Assembly: GCF_943193015.1 (NCBI RefSeq)
Contig: NZ_CALPCM010000009.1
Coordinates: 40,347 to 104,346 of the forward strand
DNA from: Hominisplanchenecus_A murintestinalis
GTDB taxonomy: Bacteria > Bacillota > Clostridia > Lachnospirales > Lachnospiraceae
Reading direction: 5' to 3'
DNA: 64,000 nt
Made by a program: the position numbers and the translations under genes. The notes beneath the pieces were generated by a model. That model was not told the DNA's origin. It searched no databases and saw only the letters and a program-made list of their open reading frames with translations. Below are positions 25,008-33,795 of this stretch, piece after piece; position 1 is the stretch's first letter, and each line of letters begins with the position of its first letter.

Positions 25008-26987
25008 ATGTGTAAAGTAATTGTTTTTGCAGGGACAACAGAGGGAAGGCTGCTCGCAGAGTTCCTCAGTAAGCGGAAGGTTCCCGCATATATATGCGTG
25101 GCTACGGAATACGGGGAGGAGTTATTGCCGGAGGGTGGATGCCTGGAAATTTCTCATGAGCGGCTGGATGAGGAACGCATGGAGCTTTTGATGAGAGAAA
25201 AAAATCTTCCGCTGGTGATTGACGCTACGCATCCCTACGCCGTCGAGGTCACGGAGAACATAAGAAAAGCATGTGAGAGGACAGGGGCTTCTTATGTGAG
25301 GGTGCTGAGGGAAAATCAGGGAGATCTGGAGGACGGGAAGTGCATCTTTGCTGACAGCGTGGAGGCGGCGGCTGCCATTCTGGAACAGACGGAGGGCAAT
25401 GTTCTTGTAACCACGGGAAGCAAGGAGGCGGCGAAGTATACGGCTTTACCGGATTATCAGAACAGGGTCTTTTTAAGAGTGCTCTCGCTTCCGCAGGTGG
25501 CGGAAGAATGTACGCGGCTTGGATTTAAGGGGCGGAATTTAATCTGTATGCAGGGGCCTTTTTCGAAAGAACTAAATGCGGCGATGCTGCGTCAGCTGGA
25601 TTGTAGATATCTGGTTACCAAGAGGTCGGGAAATACCGGGGGCTTTCAGGAAAAGCTGGACGCGGCAAGGGAGTGCGGCTGTATTCCGGTAATTATCGGA
25701 AGACCTTTGAAGGAAACAGGGATTTCCGTGAATGCATGTAAAAGGTTGCTGTGTGAAAAGTTTTCAATTCCGTCCACTGCTGAAGTCTCTCTTGTGGGAA
25801 TCGGCATGGGAGGCAGGGAAAGCCGCACGGAAGAGGCGTCCAGGGTTCTGCGGGAAGCAGATGTAATCATAGGGGCGAAGCGGATGGTGGAAGCCTGTGC
25901 GGAGGCTGGGCAGGACACATATCAGGAGTATGACAGCGCGAAAATTAGAGATTACATAGCGTGCCATCCGGAATATGAGAAAATCGCGGTGGTTCTGTCG
26001 GGAGACGTCGGCTTTTACAGCGGGGCAAGGAAACTGCTCGCGGTACTTGGAAAACAGGTACACATCATATGTGGGATTTCGTCGGTGGCGTACTTTATGA
26101 GCCGTATCGGGAAGCCGTGGGACGACGCGGTCATCACCAGTGCGCATGGCAGGAGAAGCAATCTGGCGTCCCTTGTAAAACATCATCGTAAAGTATTTTC
26201 TATTCTTGGAACCACGGGCGGGATTGCGTCTGCGGCAGAGAAACTCTTGGAATACGGGCTTGGAAACGTGACCATGTATACCGGGGAGCGGCTTTCCTAT
26301 CGGGAAGAAAAAATCCTTCACGGGAAGCCGCAGGACTTTGTGGGATATCAGGCGGATACGCTCAGCGTGGTGTGTATTGAGAATGAGGATTATGAAGAGC
26401 TTCCGGCGACGCATGGAATCCGGGACGGGGAATTTATCAGGGATAAGGTGCCTATGACGAAGGAGGAAATACGGACGGTTTCTCTTTCCAAACTGGGGCT
26501 GAAAAAGGATTCCGTATGCTACGATATCGGCGCGGGCACGGGTTCTGTCGCGGTGGAAATGGCGGTGCGGATGCCGGAGGGAAAAGTCTATGCCATCGAA
26601 AAGAAACCTTTGGCAGTGGAGCTTTTGAAGAAAAATAAGATAAAATTTGCAGCGGATAACCTGGAAATCGTGGAGGGAGAAGCGCCTTTTGCGATGGAGG
26701 GCCTGCAGCCGCCGACCCATGTGTTTATCGGCGGCTCTTCGGGGAAGATGAAGGAAATCATGGAGCTGCTTCTTGAGAAAAACCCGGAAGTAAGGATAGT
26801 GATAAACTGTATTGCCCTTGAGACCGTTTCAGAGACGCTGCACTGTCTGAAAGCATTGCCTGTGGAAGATACGGAAATCGTTCAGGCGGCGGTCAGCAGG
26901 GCGAAAACGGCGGGAAATTATCACATGATGACAGGGGAAAACCCGATTACGATTATTTCGTGCACAGGAAAAAGGCGGCAGGAATAG
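25008..26987 (+). CDS. Triple fusion CbiJ-CbiE-CbiT (precorrin-6A reductase, C5- and C15-methyltransferase)
   Basis: A 659-residue protein that joins three consecutive late enzymes. Residues about 1-250 are CbiJ/CobK, cobalt-precorrin-6A reductase, starting VIVFAGTTEGRLLAEFL with IDATHPYAVEVTENI and TTGSKEAAKY. Residues about 255-460 are CbiE, the C5-methylase, with VSLVGIGMGGRESRTEEA, LSGDVGFYSGARKL and ISSVAYFMSRIG. Residues about 475-659 are CbiT, the C15-methylating decarboxylase, with MTKEEIRTVSLSKL and the SAM loop CYDIGAGTGSVAVEMA. CbiE-CbiT fusions are well known (CobL); the extra CbiJ half is less usual. The reading frame is continuous with a single AAGGGGGAAG site at the start. Confidence 0.94.
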   Translation: MCKVIVFAGTTEGRLLAEFLSKRKVPAYICVATEYGEELLPEGGCLEISHERLDEERMELLMREKNLPLVIDATHPYAVEVTENIRKACERTGASYVRVLRENQGDLEDGKCIFADSVEAAAAILEQTEGNVLVTTGSKEAAKYTALPDYQNRVFLRVLSLPQVAEECTRLGFKGRNLICMQGPFSKELNAAMLRQLDCRYLVTKRSGNTGGFQEKLDAARECGCIPVIIGRPLKETGISVNACKRLLCEKFSIPSTAEVSLVGIGMGGRESRTEEASRVLREADVIIGAKRMVEACAEAGQDTYQEYDSAKIRDYIACHPEYEKIAVVLSGDVGFYSGARKLLAVLGKQVHIICGISSVAYFMSRIGKPWDDAVITSAHGRRSNLASLVKHHRKVFSILGTTGGIASAAEKLLEYGLGNVTMYTGERLSYREEKILHGKPQDFVGYQADTLSVVCIENEDYEELPATHGIRDGEFIRDKVPMTKEEIRTVSLSKLGLKKDSVCYDIGAGTGSVAVEMAVRMPEGKVYAIEKKPLAVELLKKNKIKFAADNLEIVEGEAPFAMEGLQPPTHVFIGGSSGKMKEIMELLLEKNPEVRIVINCIALETVSETLHCLKALPVEDTEIVQAAVSRAKTAGNYHMMTGENPITIISCTGKRRQE

Positions 26988-27003
26988 GAAAGAAGGAATA
27001 GTT

Positions 27004-28371
27004 ATGAAAATACCCCGTTTTCTTTTGGCGGCAGGCGCGAGCGGCAGCGGAAAGACGCTGCTTACCTGTGGGATTCTCCAGGCGTTTGTAAACCGCGGAC
27101 TGACCCCGGCGTCCTTTAAATGCGGGCCGGATTACATTGACCCGATGTTCCATACAAAAGTTATCGGCACAAAGTCCCGGAATCTGGACACCTTTTTTGC
27201 GGATGAAAAGACAATAAGGCATCTGTTGGCGAAAAACAGTAAGGGCTGCAGTCTGGCGGTGATGGAAGGAGTCATGGGCTATTATGACGGAGTGGGAGGG
27301 ACAACCACAAAGGCAAGTGCTTACGACCTGGCGCGGGTTACGGATACCCCCGCTGTCCTGATCGTAAACTGCAAGGGTATGAGTGTTTCCATACTGCCTT
27401 ACATAGAAGGTTTTATCCGGTTTCGGAAGGACAGCGGGATAAAGGGCGTGATTTTAAATCAGATGTCCCCTATGCTTTATCCACGGGTGAAAAAGATGGC
27501 AGAAGAGGAACTGGGAATCCGGGTGTACGGTTATGTGCCGAAGGTGGAGGAGTGTGTGATTGAGAGCAGACATCTGGGGCTGGTAATGCCTGAGGAGGTG
27601 GAGGGATTTCGGGAAAAGCTCTGCCGTCTGGCACAGATTCTGGAAGGGACATTGGATCTGGACGGGCTTTTGGAACTGGCGGAGAGCGCGGGAGAATATG
27701 AGGAAACAGACTGTGCTGAAGCGGGGAAAAGCATGTTAAAGGGACAGGAAAAAGTGCGCATCGGGTTTGCAAGGGATGAAGCGTTCTGTTTTGCGTATGA
27801 GGATAATCTGGAACTCTTAAAAGAGCTGGGGGCTGAGTTAATACCGTTTTCGCCGCTCAGGGACGGCAGGCTGCCTGAAAATCTGGACGGGCTTTTGCTG
27901 TACGGAGGCTATCCGGAACTTTTCGGCAGGCGGCTCGAAAAAAACGCCGCGCTCCGGGAAGAAATCAGGGAGAAGCTGGGGCAGGGAATGCCTGTGATGG
28001 CAGAGTGCGGAGGCTTTATGTACCTGCATGATACGTTTGAAGATGGAGAGGGAAATCCCTGTAACGGTGTGGGCGCTATTCATGGAAGGGCATATAAAAC
28101 GCCAAAGCTTTCCCGTTTTGGATATATTTCTGCGAGCAAAAAGGAAGGGACAGTATTTGGGGAGGAGATTGGCGCCTGTCCTGCCCATGAGTTTCATTAT
28201 TTTGACTCGACAAACTGCGGGACGGATTTCTATGCACAGAAGCCGGAGAGCAGCCGGGGATGGGAATGTATGCATAGCACCGATACGATGCTGGCGGGCT
28301 TTCCCCACTTTTATTACTATGGGAATACGAAGCTCGCAGAAGCATTTTTAAATGCGTGCCGTAAGTTTTAA
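27004..28371 (+). CDS. cbiA: Cobyrinate a,c-diamide synthase CbiA
   Basis: A 455-residue glutamine-dependent amidotransferase that amidates the a and c side chains of cobyrinate. The N-terminal P-loop domain begins RFLLAAGASGSGKTLL, with FKCGPDYIDPMFH and MEGVMGYYDGVGG. The C-terminal class I glutaminase-like domain has the nucleophile Cys in MAECGGFMYLH and the late AHEFHYFDS His-x-Glu pair. Spacing is 16 nt from the CbiJET gene with AAAGAAGG. The length is normal. Confidence 0.96.
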   Translation: MKIPRFLLAAGASGSGKTLLTCGILQAFVNRGLTPASFKCGPDYIDPMFHTKVIGTKSRNLDTFFADEKTIRHLLAKNSKGCSLAVMEGVMGYYDGVGGTTTKASAYDLARVTDTPAVLIVNCKGMSVSILPYIEGFIRFRKDSGIKGVILNQMSPMLYPRVKKMAEEELGIRVYGYVPKVEECVIESRHLGLVMPEEVEGFREKLCRLAQILEGTLDLDGLLELAESAGEYEETDCAEAGKSMLKGQEKVRIGFARDEAFCFAYEDNLELLKELGAELIPFSPLRDGRLPENLDGLLLYGGYPELFGRRLEKNAALREEIREKLGQGMPVMAECGGFMYLHDTFEDGEGNPCNGVGAIHGRAYKTPKLSRFGYISASKKEGTVFGEEIGACPAHEFHYFDSTNCGTDFYAQKPESSRGWECMHSTDTMLAGFPHFYYYGNTKLAEAFLNACRKF

Positions 28372-28396
28372 AAGCGGAAGTAAGGAGGAGAGACAC

Positions 28397-29446
28397 ATGA
28401 ATTTGCAGGAAACGTTAGAGAAAATCGTACCTCTTGACGAGGCGGCGATGGAGTACAGCAGAAAGCGCTGGGATGGCATTGCGCATCCGCTCCACAGCCT
28501 GGGAAAGCTGGAGGATATGGTGGTGCAGGCAGCGGGGATGACAGGAAATCCGAACGTCCGCCTGGAGAAAAGGGTGCTGGTTCCTATGTGCGCGGATAAC
28601 GGCGTGGTGGAGGAAGGAGTCACACAGAGCGGGCAGGAGATAACAGCTCTGGTAACAGAAAATTTTCTTTCGGGAAAGGCGGCCTCCAGCATTATGTGCA
28701 GAAGCGTGGGGTGCGATATGTTTCCTGTGGATGTGGGTGTTGCCGCAGAGGTTGGCATCCTGAACCGCAAAATCGCCTATGGGACGAAAAATATGGCAAA
28801 AGAGCCCGCCATGAGCCGGGAACAGGCGATACGCGCCATTGAGACGGGAATCGAAGTAGCGGAGATGATGAAGGAAAAGGGATACCAGATGATTGCTACC
28901 GGGGAGATGGGAATCGGAAACACTACGACCAGCAGTGCGGTGGCGTCTGTGCTTCTGGAGCTTCCGGTTGAGCAGATGACCGGGAGGGGAGCCGGGCTTT
29001 CCACCGAGGGGCTGATGCGGAAAATCAACGTGATAAAAAAAGCGGTAGCGCTTCATAAGCCGGACAAAAACGATGCGGTGGACGTGCTGGCAAAGGTAGG
29101 CGGTTTTGACCTTGCCGCCCTTGCGGGACTCTATCTGGGAGGAGCCGCGCTCCATATTCCAGTCGTGATTGACGGAGTGATTTCCGCTACGGCGGCGATG
29201 GCGGCGGCGGCAATGTGCCCGCTGGCAAAGGACTATATGCTGGCGTCCCATGTGTCAAAGGAACCGGCGGGCGCGCTGCTTCTGGAACGGCTTGGAAAGG
29301 AAGCGCCTCTGCACTGCGATATGTGTCTGGGCGAGGGAACGGGCGCGCTGAATCTTTTCCCGCTTCTGGACACAGGGCTGGCAGTTTATCACAGCATGGA
29401 TGACTTTGGAGACTGGGGAATGGAGGCTTATCAGCCGTTGGATTAG
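28397..29446 (+). CDS. cobT: Nicotinate-nucleotide--dimethylbenzimidazole phosphoribosyltransferase CobT
   Basis: A 349-residue CobT, which activates the lower-ligand base to its alpha-riboside phosphate. Family features are LDEAAMEYSRKRWD, MCADNGVVEEGVTQSG, the GEMGIGNTTTSSA motif, TGRGAGLS and the late catalytic Glu region CLGEGTGALN. ATG 28397 follows AAGGAGGAG; an upstream in-frame start overlapping cbiA lacks a good site. No lower-ligand synthesis gene (bza or bluB) is in the window, so the base it uses is not known. Confidence 0.96.
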   Translation: MNLQETLEKIVPLDEAAMEYSRKRWDGIAHPLHSLGKLEDMVVQAAGMTGNPNVRLEKRVLVPMCADNGVVEEGVTQSGQEITALVTENFLSGKAASSIMCRSVGCDMFPVDVGVAAEVGILNRKIAYGTKNMAKEPAMSREQAIRAIETGIEVAEMMKEKGYQMIATGEMGIGNTTTSSAVASVLLELPVEQMTGRGAGLSTEGLMRKINVIKKAVALHKPDKNDAVDVLAKVGGFDLAALAGLYLGGAALHIPVVIDGVISATAAMAAAAMCPLAKDYMLASHVSKEPAGALLLERLGKEAPLHCDMCLGEGTGALNLFPLLDTGLAVYHSMDDFGDWGMEAYQPLD

Positions 29447-29455
29447 GAGAAGCCG

Positions 29456-29971
29456 ATGATAACATTGATTATAGGGGGAAGCGGAAGCGGAAAGTCTGCC
29501 TATGCGGAACAGGTTGTTATGGATTTTGGGGACAGGGACAGAATTTATATCGCGACGATGTTTCCCTTTGATGAAGAGAGCCGCAGAAGGATTGACAGGC
29601 ACCGGAGGATGCGGGCAGAGAAAAACTTTACGACGATTGAGTGCTATACGGGACTGAAAACTGTGGAAATACCGGAGGGCGCCTGTGTGCTTTTGGAGTG
29701 CATGTCAAACCTTACTGCAAATGAAATGTTCCGGGAGGACGGAGCAAAGGAGGATACGGTTTCCGAGATTCTGGAAGGCATCAGGAAGGTAGATGCTCAG
29801 GCGGAACAGCTTGTGATTGTCACAAATGAAATCTTTTCCGACGGCATAGATTACGATGCGGAGACAACCCGATACCAGGCATATTTAGGAGAGATGAACC
29901 GGGAAATCGCAAAGCTCGCCGCCAGAGTGACAGAGGTGGTATACGGGATTCCCCTGGTGCGGAAAGGATAG
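29456..29971 (+). CDS. cobU: Adenosylcobinamide kinase / guanylyltransferase CobU
   Basis: A 171-residue CobU/CobP, which phosphorylates adenosylcobinamide and transfers GMP to it. The P-loop IIGGSGSGKSAYAE, RIYIATMFPFD and the guanylylated-His region RIDRHRRMRAEKNF are present. The later NEIFSDGIDYDAETTRYQ replaces the usual NEVGxGIVP motif, a divergence worth noting because a second CobU-like gene at 30765 keeps that motif but lacks the P-loop. It is 9 nt after cobT and is followed immediately by cobS. Confidence 0.92.
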   Translation: MITLIIGGSGSGKSAYAEQVVMDFGDRDRIYIATMFPFDEESRRRIDRHRRMRAEKNFTTIECYTGLKTVEIPEGACVLLECMSNLTANEMFREDGAKEDTVSEILEGIRKVDAQAEQLVIVTNEIFSDGIDYDAETTRYQAYLGEMNREIAKLAARVTEVVYGIPLVRKG

Positions 29972-29972
29972 A

Positions 29973-30746
29973 ATGATGGGAAGATTATGGAACAGTTTTA
30001 AAATTGCCTTTTCCATGTATTCAAAAATACCGATGCCGAAAAGCGAGTGGACAAAGGAAAATATGAGGTATATCATGTGCTTCTTTCCGCTGATTGGCGC
30101 TATCATCGGGGGGCTTTCCTGGATGTGGGGCTATTGGGGGATACGGCTTGTGAACAGCCGTACCTTTTATGCCGTGGCGCTTCTTTTGATCCCTGTCATG
30201 GTGACGGGCGGGATTCATCTGGACGGGCTTCTTGACACCTCGGATGCTCTGCATTCGTATCAGTCAAGGGAGAGAAAGCTGGAAATCCTTAAGGATTCCC
30301 ATGCAGGAGCATTTGCAATCCTCACGGCTGTAGTGTATTTTCTGGCGTATCTGGGCATATATCATGAGCTGACGCTTACCGGGCTTCCGGTGGTGTGTAT
30401 AGGGTTTGTCTTGTCCAGGGCGCTGGCGGGATTTTCTATTGCCGCTTTTCCGATGGCAAAGAATACCGGGCTTGCAGCGGCATTTTCCGACGGGGCGCAG
30501 AAAACTTGTGTGAAAGCAGTTTCTATCTTTTATGCAGTTGTCTGTACCGCTCTGATGCTGTGGTACAACCCGGTCATCGGGGGCTGCGCCGTGCTGGGGG
30601 CTGCTTTGGAATATCTGTATTATTATAAGATGTCAAGGAAAGAGTTTGGGGGCATTACAGGGGATTTAGCGGGATTTCACACGCAGATATGCGAATTGGT
30701 GATTGCGTTTTCCAGCGTGGCAGGAGAAATGATTACAAGAATGTGA
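29973..30746 (+). CDS. cobS: Adenosylcobinamide-GDP ribazoletransferase CobS
   Basis: A 257-residue integral membrane enzyme that joins adenosylcobinamide-GDP with alpha-ribazole (cobalamin synthase). Several hydrophobic helices are present, with the family start FSMYSKIPMP, the metal-binding GGIHLDGLLDTSDAL and the DSHAGAFAI motif, then ITGDLAGFHTQICEL near the C-terminus. The ATG-ATG start is 1 nt after the cobU stop behind GGAAAGG; either Met could be used. Confidence 0.95.
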   Translation: MMGRLWNSFKIAFSMYSKIPMPKSEWTKENMRYIMCFFPLIGAIIGGLSWMWGYWGIRLVNSRTFYAVALLLIPVMVTGGIHLDGLLDTSDALHSYQSRERKLEILKDSHAGAFAILTAVVYFLAYLGIYHELTLTGLPVVCIGFVLSRALAGFSIAAFPMAKNTGLAAAFSDGAQKTCVKAVSIFYAVVCTALMLWYNPVIGGCAVLGAALEYLYYYKMSRKEFGGITGDLAGFHTQICELVIAFSSVAGEMITRM

Positions 30747-30764
30747 CAAGGAGAAACAGGACTT

Positions 30765-31151
30765 ATGAAGCTGGTGACAGGCGGCGCTTTTCAGGGAAAA
30801 AAGGAATATGCGAAGCTCCGGTTCGGGCTGAAAGATGCGGAGATGACGGATGGGGCGCTGGCATCCTTTGAAGAAATTTTCCAGTGCAGGTGTATGTATC
30901 ATTTTCATGAATGGGTGAAAAAGGGACTGAAAGAAGAATGGGATCTTGCGGGGCTTGCGGACAGGCTTCAGGCTTCGAATCCCCGGATTCTGCTGATTTC
31001 GAATGAGCTGGGATGCGGCGTGGTTCCCGTAGATGCGTTCGACAGGAAGTACCGGGAAACAGCGGGGCGCATCTGCACCGAGATTGCGGCAAAAAGCAGC
31101 CAGGTAATACGGGTGGTGTGCGGAATCGGGACGGTACTCAAGGATGCTTAA
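30765..31151 (+). CDS. Short CobU-like protein lacking a functional P-loop
   Basis: A 128-residue protein similar to the C-terminal half of CobU/CobP. It keeps ISNELGCGVVPVDAFDRKYRE and the AGRICTEIAA...VCGIGTVLK tail that mark the family. The N-terminal loop reads TGGAFQGKKEYAK: the P-loop Ser/Thr is Lys-Lys, and the YIAT and His-Arg-x-x-Arg segments are missing, so the kinase and GMP-acceptor functions look lost. The reading frame is intact, spaced 18 nt from cobS and overlapping cobC by 8 nt, which argues for a maintained role, perhaps as a partner subunit of the CobU at 29456. That role is inference. Confidence 0.8.
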   Translation: MKLVTGGAFQGKKEYAKLRFGLKDAEMTDGALASFEEIFQCRCMYHFHEWVKKGLKEEWDLAGLADRLQASNPRILLISNELGCGVVPVDAFDRKYRETAGRICTEIAAKSSQVIRVVCGIGTVLKDA

Positions 31152-31740
31152 GGTGATTCTGATACGCCACGGGAAAACATACGGGAATATGCTGGGCAGA
31201 TATATAGGAAGCCGGACGGATGAACCTTTATGCCGGGAGGGAATCCGTCTGCTGCGGGAGAAAAAGTACCCTCCGGCGGAGTATGTGTATACCAGCCCGA
31301 TGCGGCGGTGCCTGGAAACGGCAGGGGAGATTTATCCCGGTGTTCCGTGCGGGAGGAATCATTTGCTGGCGGAATGTGACTTCGGGGCGTTTGAAAATAA
31401 AAATTATAAGGAGCTGGCCGGAGACGCCCGCTATCAGGCGTGGATTGACAGCGGCGGGACTCTGCCGTTTCCTCAGGGAGAGAGTCAGGAAGCGTTCAGG
31501 AAACGCTGTGAAAAAGGTTTTGAACAGTGTGTGGAGGATGCGTGGGCAAAGGGGAGACGTCAGACGGCTATGGTTGTCCACGGCGGTACGGTTATGAGTA
31601 TCCTGTGCAGGTTTGCCGTCCCATCCGGGGAGTATTTCAAGTGGCAGATAAAGAACGGAGAATATTATGAACTGACGCTGGAGCGTGGGCTTTGGGATAA
31701 AAAAAGGCAAATCCGTTCGGTAGAGAGAGGACAGTTTTAA
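31144..31740 (+). CDS. cobC: Alpha-ribazole phosphatase / histidine phosphatase CobC
   Basis: A 198-residue histidine phosphatase of the CobC group, which dephosphorylates alpha-ribazole phosphate or the cobalamin phosphate. The phosphohistidine motif ILIRHGKTYGNMLGRY is at the N-terminus, with SPMRRCLETA and the second catalytic His in VVHGGTVMSIL. The start overlaps the CobU-like gene by 8 nt, and the stop abuts the cbiB ATG. General phosphoglycerate-mutase-like phosphatases look alike; the operon context decides the call. Confidence 0.9.
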   Translation: MLKVILIRHGKTYGNMLGRYIGSRTDEPLCREGIRLLREKKYPPAEYVYTSPMRRCLETAGEIYPGVPCGRNHLLAECDFGAFENKNYKELAGDARYQAWIDSGGTLPFPQGESQEAFRKRCEKGFEQCVEDAWAKGRRQTAMVVHGGTVMSILCRFAVPSGEYFKWQIKNGEYYELTLERGLWDKKRQIRSVERGQF

Positions 31741-32721
31741 ATGGTGAAGTGGACAGCATTGGCTCTGATTTTGGGCTTTTTGATAGATTTATCCGCAGGA
31801 GATCCCCGGTGGCTGTATCATCCGGTACGGGTGATCGGAAACGGGATTTCCTTTTTGGAAAAAGGGCTGCGGAAGATATTTCCGGATACGCCGGGAGGAG
31901 AGAGGATAGCGGGATTGTTTCTGGTAATCCTCATCAGCGTGTTTGGGGGGGGGATTCCGCTTTTGCTTTTGTATGGGGCGTATCATGTGCACACAGGACT
32001 GGGACTGGCGCTGGAAACCTTCTGGTGCTATCAGATGATAGCGGCGAAATCTCTGAAAGAGGAGAGTATGCGGGTCTACAGGGAGCTGGAAGAGGGGAAT
32101 CTGAAGGGAGCCAGATACGCCGTTTCGATGATTGTAGGAAGGGACACGGAAAACCTGACAGCGGAGGGCGTTACGAAGGCGGCCGTGGAGACGGTGGCGG
32201 AAAATACCTCGGACGGGGTGATTGCACCACTGTTTTATATGGCGCTCGGCGGAGCTCCTCTGATGTTTTTTTATAAAAGCGTGAATACGATGGATTCTAT
32301 GGTGGGATATAAGAATGAAAAGTATCTGAACTTTGGGAGATATGCGGCAAAGCTTGACGATGCGGTGAACTATCTTCCCTCCAGGATTTCTGCATGGCTG
32401 ATGATTGCCGTTTCTTATATGGGAGGGTTTGACGGAAAAAATGCCGGGAAAATCTTTTTCAGGGACAGGTATAACCATGCAAGCCCCAATTCCGCCCAGA
32501 CCGAGGCAGTGATGGCGGGCGCCCTGCATGTACAGCTTGCGGGAGATGCCTGGTATTTTGGCAGGCTTTATGAAAAACCGACGATTGGAGATGCAGACCG
32601 CCCAATAGAGTATGAAGATATCAGAAGAGCGAACTGTCTTTTGTATCGAAGCGCCGTGCTGGGAGCTTTTCTTTTTGCAGCTCTGAGGATGGGAATCATG
32701 GCGGTTATTGCCATGTGTTAA
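31741..32721 (+). CDS. cbiB: Adenosylcobinamide-phosphate synthase CbiB
   Basis: A 326-residue membrane protein that attaches aminopropanol phosphate to adenosylcobyric acid. Typical features are the N-terminal LILGFLIDLSAGDPRWLYHPV, VSMIVGRDTENL, VAENTSDGVIAPLFY, YKSVNTMDSMVGY and DRYNHASPNSAQTEAVMAGAL. Several membrane helices lie between them. It begins directly after the cobC stop codon with no spacer and is followed by cobD, which makes its aminopropanol phosphate substrate. Confidence 0.96.
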   Translation: MVKWTALALILGFLIDLSAGDPRWLYHPVRVIGNGISFLEKGLRKIFPDTPGGERIAGLFLVILISVFGGGIPLLLLYGAYHVHTGLGLALETFWCYQMIAAKSLKEESMRVYRELEEGNLKGARYAVSMIVGRDTENLTAEGVTKAAVETVAENTSDGVIAPLFYMALGGAPLMFFYKSVNTMDSMVGYKNEKYLNFGRYAAKLDDAVNYLPSRISAWLMIAVSYMGGFDGKNAGKIFFRDRYNHASPNSAQTEAVMAGALHVQLAGDAWYFGRLYEKPTIGDADRPIEYEDIRRANCLLYRSAVLGAFLFAALRMGIMAVIAMC

Positions 32722-32733
32722 AGGAGAAGGGAC

Positions 32734-33777
32734 ATGACAAAGCTACATATTCACGGAGGGGATATTTACCGCTATCCTCACGCCATAGACTTTTCATCAA
32801 ACTGTAACCCGTATGGCACGCCGGAGAGGGTAAAACAGGCAGTGGCAGAAGCGGCAGGGTTTATCTGTCATTATCCTGATGTACAGTGCCGGAAATTGCG
32901 GGAAGCGCTGGCAGAGGAAGAGGGAGTTCCGGCTTCAGGGATTATCTGCGGAAACGGAGCGGCAGATTTGATTTTTGGGCTGGCTCTGGCAAGAAAGCCC
33001 CGGAGAGCGCTGTTGCTTGCGCCTGCTTTTGCAGAGTATGAGCAGGCTCTGCGCGCTGTCGGATGTGAAATTGCCTATTGCTATTTAAAAGAGGAACAGG
33101 GATTTGTCCCACAGGAAAGTCTGCCGGATAAGATTACAGGCGATGTGGATATGGTATTTTTCTGCAATCCTAATAATCCCACCGGGGTTCTGACTGAGGT
33201 GGAGTTTTTGAGAAAGCTTGCAGATAAATGCAGGGAATCAAATGCCCTTTTTGTAGTGGACGAATGCTTTGTGGACTTTGTAAGGGAACCGGAGCGGTAT
33301 ACGCTGAAGCCCTGGCTGGATGTGTATGACAATCTGTTTGTGCTAAAAGCGTTTACCAAAAAATATGCGATGCCAGGAATCCGTCTGGGGTACGGCTTGT
33401 GCAGCAACGGGGAGCTGCTCGCGCAGATGCGGGCAGTGATGCAGCCCTGGAATGTGTCGGTGGCGGCGCAGGCTGCAGGCATCGCAGCCTTAAAGGAGAA
33501 GGAATATGTGCGGGTTACTATGGAAAAAATTGCCGGGGAGCGGGAATATCTGCTGGAAAAGCTTAAAGAAACAGGTGTTTTTGTTTATGGTTCCAGCGCA
33601 AACTACATTTTTTTTAAGGCGAAAAAGGGGCTTTGGAAGGACTGCATGGACAGGGGGATTTCCATCCGGGACTGCGGCAACTATGAAGGTCTTGGAGAGG
33701 GATTTTACAGAATTGCCGTGCGCACACGGGAGGAAAATGAAAAACTTTTAAAGACGCTCCATGAAATCATGGAGTAG
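32734..33777 (+). CDS. cobD: Threonine-phosphate decarboxylase CobD
   Basis: A 347-residue PLP enzyme of the aminotransferase class I/II fold that decarboxylates L-threonine phosphate to (R)-1-amino-2-propanol phosphate. Motifs: IDFSSNCNPYGTPE, FFCNPNNPTGVL, VVDECFVDF and the Schiff-base Lys region VLKAFTKKYAMPGIRLGY. Histidinol-phosphate aminotransferases resemble it; the operon and the FSSNxNP start favour CobD. No L-threonine kinase (PduX-like) gene is nearby to supply its substrate. Confidence 0.94.
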   Translation: MTKLHIHGGDIYRYPHAIDFSSNCNPYGTPERVKQAVAEAAGFICHYPDVQCRKLREALAEEEGVPASGIICGNGAADLIFGLALARKPRRALLLAPAFAEYEQALRAVGCEIAYCYLKEEQGFVPQESLPDKITGDVDMVFFCNPNNPTGVLTEVEFLRKLADKCRESNALFVVDECFVDFVREPERYTLKPWLDVYDNLFVLKAFTKKYAMPGIRLGYGLCSNGELLAQMRAVMQPWNVSVAAQAAGIAALKEKEYVRVTMEKIAGEREYLLEKLKETGVFVYGSSANYIFFKAKKGLWKDCMDRGISIRDCGNYEGLGEGFYRIAVRTREENEKLLKTLHEIME

Positions 33778-33795
33778 AAAGAAAGGAACATCGTT

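Noticed and set aside
25764..26720. 318-codon frame antisense to the CbiJ-CbiE-CbiT gene
   Set aside because: Arg/His-rich translation typical of the complement of a G+C-rich third codon position; no start context.
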